DNA from: Pseudomonadota bacterium
GTDB taxonomy: Bacteria; Pseudomonadota; Gammaproteobacteria; Xanthomonadales; Xanthomonadaceae
Assembly (NCBI GenBank): GCA_023423605.1
Contig: JAFAFF010000302.1
Location: forward strand, 1 to 11,290
DNA length: 11,290 nt
Reading direction: 5' to 3'
Part shown: piece by piece, positions 7,441 to 11,290 of the stretch
Numbering within the stretch: the stretch's first letter is position 1
How the letters are laid out: each line of letters begins with the position of its first letter
Translations under genes and position numbers: made by a program
Notes under the pieces: generated by a model
The model's database searches: none
What the model saw: only the letters and a program-made list of their open reading frames with translations
What the model was told of the DNA's origin: nothing

Positions 7441-7477
7441 ATGCGACCGGGTGACGCGCCGGGTCACTGTGTCGCAT
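7441..7477 (-). promoter_or_regulatory. 37-bp imperfect dyad upstream of cydAB (candidate operator)
   Basis: The left arm ATGCGACCGGGTGAC and the right arm (its complement reads ATGCGACACAGTGAC) match at 12 of 15 positions around a 7-nt centre. The site lies 67 bases upstream of the cydA start codon, where a regulator controlling oxidase expression would be expected to bind. The GTGA-TCAC half-sites are nine bases apart, not the six of a CRP/Clp site, and no FNR-type TTGAT core is present. It could instead form a hairpin in RNA. The function is not known; the dyad itself is seen directly. Confidence 0.45.
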
Positions 7478-7490
7478 ACCGCACGCGCGG

Positions 7491-7513
7491 GTAGAGCGGG
7501 GCTCCGCCCCGCT
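7491..7513 (+). repeat. SMAG-like REP element, copy 1
   Basis: This is a 23-nt unit beginning with GTAG followed by a perfect 8-bp stem (AGCGGGGC / GCCCCGCT) with a TCC loop. The GTAG head and the size fit the SMAG repeats of Stenotrophomonas. It forms a tail-to-tail pair with the second copy 18 bases away. Confidence 0.8.
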
Positions 7514-7531
7514 GGACGATCACGGTGCATC

Positions 7532-7554
7532 AGCCGGGCGGAGCCCGGCGCTAC
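7532..7554 (-). repeat. SMAG-like REP element, copy 2 (opposite orientation)
   Basis: On the minus strand this 23-nt unit reads GTAG, then CGCCGGGC, loop TCC, GCCCGGCT, giving seven of eight stem pairs. It is inverted relative to copy 1, with the GTAG ends pointing outward. The pair lies between the end of the sigma-factor operon and cydA, where it could end or stabilise the upstream transcript. Confidence 0.8.
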
Positions 7555-7591
7555 GAACCAGAACCTGCCCGGCGTTATGCGCGGCGCGGCA

Positions 7592-7810
7592 CTAGTTCAG
7601 CAGATACCAGGCGCCGGCCATCACCAGCGCCGCCAGCAGCAGTACCTGCGCCAGCACGTAACCGGTGGCTCCCTGGCGGCACTCCTGCCGCAGCCGGCGC
7701 GACAGGGCGTCGCGCACGTCCGGCGTCGGTTCGCCCGCGGCGGCATCATGCAGCGCACGCGCCAACGCGCGGCGGCTGGCATCGTCCGGACGGTCCACGG
7801 GTTCGTTCAC
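7592..7810 (-). CDS. Small single-span membrane protein coupled to the ECF sigma gene
   Basis: The product has 72 residues. It has a charged cytoplasmic-looking N-terminal part (about 1-48) with an ALARALHDAA helix and a DALSRRLRQE helix, then one membrane span (about 50-71) ending two residues from the C-terminus. It starts at GTG 7810, which overlaps the sigma-factor stop as GTGA, with GGAG seven bases upstream. That overlap suggests stoichiometric, coupled expression, and the layout resembles an anti-sigma factor gene. The zinc anti-sigma motif HxxxCxxC is absent and the soluble part is short, so the anti-sigma role is only an inference. I do not recognise a named family. Confidence 0.8.
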   Translation of the reverse strand: MNEPVDRPDDASRRALARALHDAAAGEPTPDVRDALSRRLRQECRQGATGYVLAQVLLLAALVMAGAWYLLN

Positions 7811-8460
7811 GGCAGTTCTCCGGCGGGCGCCCGGCGCAGCAGATCGGCCTTCAGTGCCTGCCGCGCACGGTACAGGTGGCTCTTGATGGTACCGCCTGGC
7901 ATGCCGGTGATCTGCACGATCTCGCCGATATCGAAATCCTCCAGGTAGTGCAGGCCAACGATCAGCCGCTGCGGCGCACTCAACCGCTGCAGCGCCGCGC
8001 CAAGCTGGCGGCCGGCCTGCAGCACCTCGCTGAATTCCGCTGGGCCCGGTCCGTCATCGCCGACGCCCAGCTCCTCCGGAGCCTCCACCGCCACCATCCA
8101 CCGCGCCTCCAGCCGACGGCGGCGCAGGTGCTGCAGCGCAGTGGTATAGGCCACCCGCAGGATCCAGGTACGCAGGGAAGATTCGAACCGGAACCGGTGC
8201 AGTTGCCGGAACACCGCCAGGAAGGTCTCCTGCAGCAGGTCGGCAACCTGGTCACGGTCGCCGACCATGCGTCCGATCACATGCGCACAGATGCGCTGGT
8301 GGCTGTCCACCAGTTGCGCGAAGGCCGGCTGTGAACCATCGATGATGGCGCGTACCAGTGCGTGGTCCGCGTCCAGCGGCTCGCCAGGTGCACCCAGCGC
8401 TGCAGTATCCCGGCGGCGGCGACCACGCAGCGACGACAGGGCTTCGCCGAGCAGGCTCAT
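7807..8460 (-). CDS. ECF-type RNA polymerase sigma factor
   Basis: The protein has 217 residues. Region 2 spans about 44-115, with PAFAQLVDSHQ, the core-binding DQVADLLQETFLAVFR (70-85) and the promoter-melting part SSLRTWILRVAYTTALQHLRR. Region 4 spans about 152-205, with LSAPQRLIVGLHYLEDFDIGEIV and the helix-turn-helix GMPGGTIKSHLYRARQAL. There is no region 1.1 or 3, as is usual for ECF sigmas. An N-terminal extension of about 30 residues is Arg-rich and not conserved-looking. The ATG at 8460 lies 36 bases after the upstream membrane-protein gene and has only a distant AGGCGG. The genes on both sides encode small membrane proteins, suggesting a membrane-signalled response, but the signal and target genes are unknown. 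Confidence 0.93.
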   Translation of the reverse strand: MSLLGEALSSLRGRRRRDTAALGAPGEPLDADHALVRAIIDGSQPAFAQLVDSHQRICAHVIGRMVGDRDQVADLLQETFLAVFRQLHRFRFESSLRTWILRVAYTTALQHLRRRRLEARWMVAVEAPEELGVGDDGPGPAEFSEVLQAGRQLGAALQRLSAPQRLIVGLHYLEDFDIGEIVQITGMPGGTIKSHLYRARQALKADLLRRAPAGELP

Positions 8461-8496
8461 CCGCGGGTCGCCGCCTGTACCGGTGGCATGACCGGG

Positions 8497-8826
8497 TCAG
8501 CCCTTGCGTACGGCAGGGCGGGTGAAATGCCAGGCCAGCAGCTGGCCGAGGCCGGCGCTGCCGACCAGCGCGGCGGCGGCACCGAAGGTCAGGTCGCGGG
8601 CACCGATCGCTTCCAGCACGGCCATGGCCAGCGCCAGGCAGACCAGGCTGATGCCCCAGCGCAATGCGCCCTGGCGGCGACGCTCTTCCTCCAGCACCGC
8701 CAGCGAGCGGATCACCTCTTCCGGTATGTGCGGGGCGACCAGCTTGCTGCGCGCGCGTGCATCGGCGATGGCATGGATCGCGTAGGCGATGCAGATGAAA
8801 AGGGTGATCGGGATGAGTTCCTGCAT
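8497..8826 (-). CDS. Small membrane protein, possibly DUF6249-like, first gene of the sigma-factor unit
   Basis: The product has 109 residues. There is a membrane span at about 3-21, then a charged stretch IPEEVIRSLAVLEEERRR (34-51), and two more hydrophobic segments at about 56-75 and 79-101. An IPEE-type charged loop followed by a GxLRWGI-like span is a layout I associate with DUF6249-type proteins often found next to ECF sigma genes; this assignment is from memory and tentative. The ATG at 8826 has a clear AGGAG seven bases upstream. Being the first gene of the unit, it may be a signalling partner of the sigma factor. Confidence 0.85.
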   Translation of the reverse strand: MQELIPITLFICIAYAIHAIADARARSKLVAPHIPEEVIRSLAVLEEERRRQGALRWGISLVCLALAMAVLEAIGARDLTFGAAAALVGSAGLGQLLAWHFTRPAVRKG

Positions 8827-8883
8827 GGCCGAGCTCCTGTGTGGTGGATGATGCGGGTTCAGGAGATTGGATGCGCGGCTCCG

Positions 8884-8895
8884 GCAACCGGTTGC
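8884..8895. repeat. 12-bp perfect palindrome between the DUF4279 gene and the sigma-factor unit
   Basis: GCAACCGGTTGC is self-complementary. It lies one base after the DUF4279 stop codon and 57 bases upstream of the membrane-protein gene at 8826. It could be a regulator half-site pair or part of the promoter of the sigma unit. Its left nine bases recur upstream of the peptidase gene at 9401-9409. Confidence 0.35.
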
Positions 8896-8896
8896 A

Positions 8897-9340
8897 CTAA
8901 CGTTCCGGCGTCGCCGTGTCCTCGGGCAGTGTGTCCGGGAAACAGGTCTCCAGCTGGAAGCCCAGCCGCAGGTCCGCCATCAGCCGCACCAGTGCGCCGT
9001 CCAGTTCGAAACCTGCCCATGCCTGCTTTCCGAAAACGCCGATGCGCAGGCCGATTTCGGCCCCTTCCTGGTTCAGCGCCCGGACCACCCCTGCCCGCGC
9101 CTGCAGGATGGCCACGACCTCGGGCCAGGCGTCCATCAGCCAGCCGTCCGTGCCGCCGGGCAGCTCGAAGCCCACCCAGGTGCAGGCGTGCACGCGGATC
9201 AGGCTACCATCGGCTCGGCGCAGATCAGTGCCGACATCACGGAAGAATTCCCGTTCCAGGCCGAGCCGGGCAGCAATATCGGCACTGGCAGCAGTCGGGT
9301 GCCGGACCGCCAGGGTAATCCGGTAGTCATAGCGGTACAT
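8897..9340 (-). CDS. DUF4279 domain-containing protein
   Basis: The product has 147 residues, is soluble, and has no signal peptide. The start MYRYDYRITLAVRHPTAASADIAARLGLE, a mid-part with WVGFELPG, and a C-terminal half with EIGLRIGVFGKQAWAGFELDGALVRLMADLRLGFQLETCF match the overall layout of the DUF4279 family as I know it. That family has no established function and often occurs as a stand-alone cytoplasmic protein. The ATG at 9340 has AAGGAA five bases upstream. It is divergent from the S9 peptidase gene, with a 148-bp shared upstream region, and its stop lies 70 bases before the sigma-factor unit. Confidence 0.85.
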   Translation of the reverse strand: MYRYDYRITLAVRHPTAASADIAARLGLEREFFRDVGTDLRRADGSLIRVHACTWVGFELPGGTDGWLMDAWPEVVAILQARAGVVRALNQEGAEIGLRIGVFGKQAWAGFELDGALVRLMADLRLGFQLETCFPDTLPEDTATPER

Positions 9341-9488
9341 GTCGATTCCTTCCGGACCAGGCGCCCATCATGCAGCACAAAGACCTTGGCGGGCCTTTGC
9401 GCAACCGGTCTGCATGACCTGTGGCCCCTTCCCCCGGCCGGGGCGACTGCTACCCTTGCCCGGTTTCCTCTTCCGGTGCTGTCCGCCC
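9341..9488. promoter_or_regulatory. Divergent promoter region between the DUF4279 and S9 peptidase genes
   Basis: This 148-bp gap must hold the upstream signals of both genes. Visible items are GCAACCGGT at 9401-9409, a perfect palindrome CCCCGGCCGGGG at 9432-9443, and a TACCCT at 9451-9456 that could serve as a -10 for the peptidase. No matching -35 is convincing, so no promoter is assigned. Confidence 0.4.
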
Positions 9489-11290
9489 ATGTCCCGAGTG
9501 CTGCCCCTGTCCCTGTTGCTGTCCGCGCTGCTTGCCGCACCTGCCGCGCAGGCTGCGCCGACCCCGATCACCATCGAACAGGCCATGGCCGACCCGGACT
9601 GGATCGGCCCACCCGTCGAAAAGGCCTGGTGGTCCTGGAACAGCCAGCAGGTGGAATACCAGCTCAAGCGCAACGGCAGCCCGGTGCGCGATACCTTCCG
9701 CCAGCCTGTCGACGGCGGTACCGCCAGCCAGGTTGCCGATGACCAGCGTGGCACGCTGGACGTGGCCAACCCGGTGTACGACCGCAGCCGCACGCGCAGT
9801 GCCTTCGTACGCAATGGCGATGTGTTCGTGCGCGATCTGCGCAGCGGCGCCCTGACCCAGCTCACCCGCGGCAACGAACGTTCCACCGGCGTTGATTTCG
9901 CCACCGATGGCGGCGTGATCTGGCGCAACGGTCAGGACTGGTTCCACTGGACCGCCACCGCCGGCGTGGCCCAGGTGGCCAGCCTGAAGGCGGAGAAGAA
10001 TCCCGCCGATGCGCCCAAGGCCGACGTGCTGCGCGAGCAGCAGCTGCGCACCCTGGAAACCCTGCGCCGTGATCGCGAACAACGCGAAGCCTTGAAGGAA
10101 CAGGACAGGCGCTGGCGCGAAACCGATCCCACCCGCGCCCCCGGCCCGGTATACCTGGGCAGCGACGTGGAGATCGTCAACAGCGTGCTGTCGCCGGATC
10201 TGGTGCATCTGATCGTGGTGACCCGGCCGAAGGATTTCGATGAGGGCCGCACCAGCAAGATGCCGCTGTATGTGACCGAATCCGGTTACGAGGAAAGCGA
10301 GGACGCACGCACCCGCGTCGGTCGCAACGATCCGGATCCGCACACGCTCTGGCGCGTGGACGCCCGTAGTGGCAAGGCGGAAAGGATCGTGCTGGATGCG
10401 CTACCGGGCATCGGCACCGATCCGCTGGCCGCGCTGCGCCGCAAGGCTGGCAAGGACGCGCTGAAGGGCGATCGTCCGCTGCAGGTGATGAGCGATTTCA
10501 TGGGTGGCGGCATCCGCTGGAGCGAAGACGGCCAGCAGGCCGCGATCATGCTGCGCGCCATCGACAACAAGGACCGCTGGATCGTCAGCCTGGATGCCTC
10601 CGGCGGCCGCCTGCAGAACCGCCACCGCCTCACCGACGAGGCCTGGATCAACTGGGGCTTCAATGATTTCGGCTGGATGGCCGACGGCCGCACGCTGTGG
10701 CTGCTGTCCGAGGAATCCGGTTTCTCGCACCTGTACACCCAGGCCGGCGGCAACCGCCCGCAGGCGCTGACCAGCGGCAAGTGGGAAACCTCGGCACCGG
10801 TGCTGTCAGCCGACGGCAAGGGCTTCTATTTCCTGTGCAACCAGCAGGCGCCGCACGACTACGAAGTCTGTGCCGTCGACGCCGGCAGCCGCCAGGTACG
10901 CGAGCTGACCGATCTCAACGGCGTGGAGGACTTCAGCCTGTCGCCGGATGGCCAGCAGCTGCTGGTGCGCTACTCCGGCGCCTACCTGCCGCCGCAACTG
11001 GCGGTGGTACCAACAGGCGGTGGCCAGGCCCGCGTATTGACCGATACCCGCAGCGCGGCGTTCAAGGCCCGCCAGTGGATCCAGCCGAAGCTGGTGGCGG
11101 TGCCATCGCAGCATGGCGCCGGCGTGGTCTGGGCGAAGTACTACGGCCCGGAGAACAAGGAACCGGGGAAGAAGTACCCGATCGTGATGTTCGTGCACGG
11201 CGCCGGTTACCTGCAGAACGTGCACCAGCGTTATCCGGCGTATTTCCGTGAGCAGATGTTCCACAACCTGCTGGTGCAGCAGGGTTACAT
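9489..11290 (+). CDS. Exported S9 family (prolyl oligopeptidase / DPP IV-like) peptidase (partial, 3' end outside window)
   Basis: I translated 600 codons from the ATG at 9489; the frame is open to the edge. Residues 1-22 are a typical Sec signal peptide (a hydrophobic LLLSALLAAPA core with AQA before the cut). Residues about 40-540 read as the beta-propeller of DPP IV-like enzymes, with WSEDG, WLLSEESGFSHLY (403-415) and SLSPDGQQ (483-490). The alpha/beta-hydrolase domain begins at KYPIVMFVHGAGYLQN (562-577). The nucleophile serine, aspartate and histidine of the triad lie beyond the window. A charged helical stretch at 180-210 (REQQLRTLETLRRDREQ) interrupts the propeller. Its likely role is cleavage of short, often proline-containing peptides in the periplasm or outside. 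The DPP IV DWxYEEE amine-binding motif is not visible, so true dipeptidyl activity is uncertain. No clear Shine-Dalgarno sequence precedes the start. Confidence 0.92.
   Translation, partial: MSRVLPLSLLLSALLAAPAAQAAPTPITIEQAMADPDWIGPPVEKAWWSWNSQQVEYQLKRNGSPVRDTFRQPVDGGTASQVADDQRGTLDVANPVYDRSRTRSAFVRNGDVFVRDLRSGALTQLTRGNERSTGVDFATDGGVIWRNGQDWFHWTATAGVAQVASLKAEKNPADAPKADVLREQQLRTLETLRRDREQREALKEQDRRWRETDPTRAPGPVYLGSDVEIVNSVLSPDLVHLIVVTRPKDFDEGRTSKMPLYVTESGYEESEDARTRVGRNDPDPHTLWRVDARSGKAERIVLDALPGIGTDPLAALRRKAGKDALKGDRPLQVMSDFMGGGIRWSEDGQQAAIMLRAIDNKDRWIVSLDASGGRLQNRHRLTDEAWINWGFNDFGWMADGRTLWLLSEESGFSHLYTQAGGNRPQALTSGKWETSAPVLSADGKGFYFLCNQQAPHDYEVCAVDAGSRQVRELTDLNGVEDFSLSPDGQQLLVRYSGAYLPPQLAVVPTGGGQARVLTDTRSAAFKARQWIQPKLVAVPSQHGAGVVWAKYYGPENKEPGKKYPIVMFVHGAGYLQNVHQRYPAYFREQMFHNLLVQQGY

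Noticed and set aside
7451..7467. CRP/Clp-type binding site in the cydA upstream dyad
   Set aside because: The GTGA and TCAC half-sites are nine bases apart rather than six.
7375..7530. N-terminal extension of cydA to 7530
   Set aside because: The added 52 residues are Arg/Pro-rich, run through the dyad and a SMAG-like repeat, and have no ribosome binding site. TTG 7374 has a perfect one.
7592..7810. Zinc-binding anti-sigma factor
   Set aside because: The protein has one His and one Cys far apart and no HxxxCxxC motif, so a ZAS-type domain is excluded.
1..11290. CRISPR arrays, tRNA or rRNA genes, insertion sequences, prophage genes
   Set aside because: I saw no spaced direct repeats, cloverleaf-like segments, transposase motifs or phage proteins. 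The only repeats are the two SMAG-like units.

Overview
The window looks like chromosomal DNA of a Xanthomonadaceae gammaproteobacterium, most likely Stenotrophomonas. This is an inference from the very high GC content, the aryl-polyene/xanthomonadin-type pigment genes, a cyanide-insensitive-type cytochrome bd, and a pair of GTAG-headed stem-loop repeats that look like SMAG elements (the Stenotrophomonas GTAG REP family). Nearly all genes are on the minus strand; only the last one is on the plus strand. The longest stretch without a gene is 217 bases (7375-7591).

Positions 1-4820 (minus strand) hold the first seven genes of an aryl polyene (APE) cluster, read from right to left. They are a chain-length-factor-like ketosynthase without an active-site Cys, a PlsC-type acyltransferase, two different acyl carrier proteins, a COG4648-type membrane protein, an AMP-forming aryl/acyl ligase fused to a FabA/FabZ-like dehydratase domain, and a family 2 glycosyltransferase that runs off the left edge. 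The genes overlap or lie a few bases apart, which points to one translationally coupled operon. By analogy with known APE pathways, the ligase would load an aryl starter such as hydroxybenzoate onto an ACP. A KS/CLF pair, ketoreductase and dehydratases would then build the polyene, and the acyltransferase and glycosyltransferase would help attach it to an outer-membrane lipid. The catalytic KS, ketoreductase, thioesterase and exporter are not in the window and presumably follow to the left.

Positions 4959-7374 (minus strand) hold cydA-cydB, the two large subunits of a short-Q-loop cytochrome bd quinol oxidase. cydA starts at a TTG with a perfect AGGAGG in front, cydB follows one base after cydA, and no cydX-like gene follows. 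A hairpin at 4918-4946 probably ends this operon. A 37-bp dyad and the two SMAG-like repeats lie upstream of cydA.

Positions 7592-8826 (minus strand) hold a three-gene unit: a small membrane protein (possibly DUF6249-like), an ECF sigma factor, and a 72-residue single-span protein overlapping the sigma gene by 4 bp. Positions 8897-9340 hold a DUF4279-family protein. Divergent from it, from 9489 to the right edge, is the start of an exported S9 (prolyl oligopeptidase / DPP IV-like) peptidase, cut before its catalytic serine.

The gene families are all recognisable, and I saw no clearly undescribed system. The most interesting points are the ligase-dehydratase fusion, the ECF sigma unit without a classical anti-sigma factor, and the unexplained dyad upstream of cydAB.
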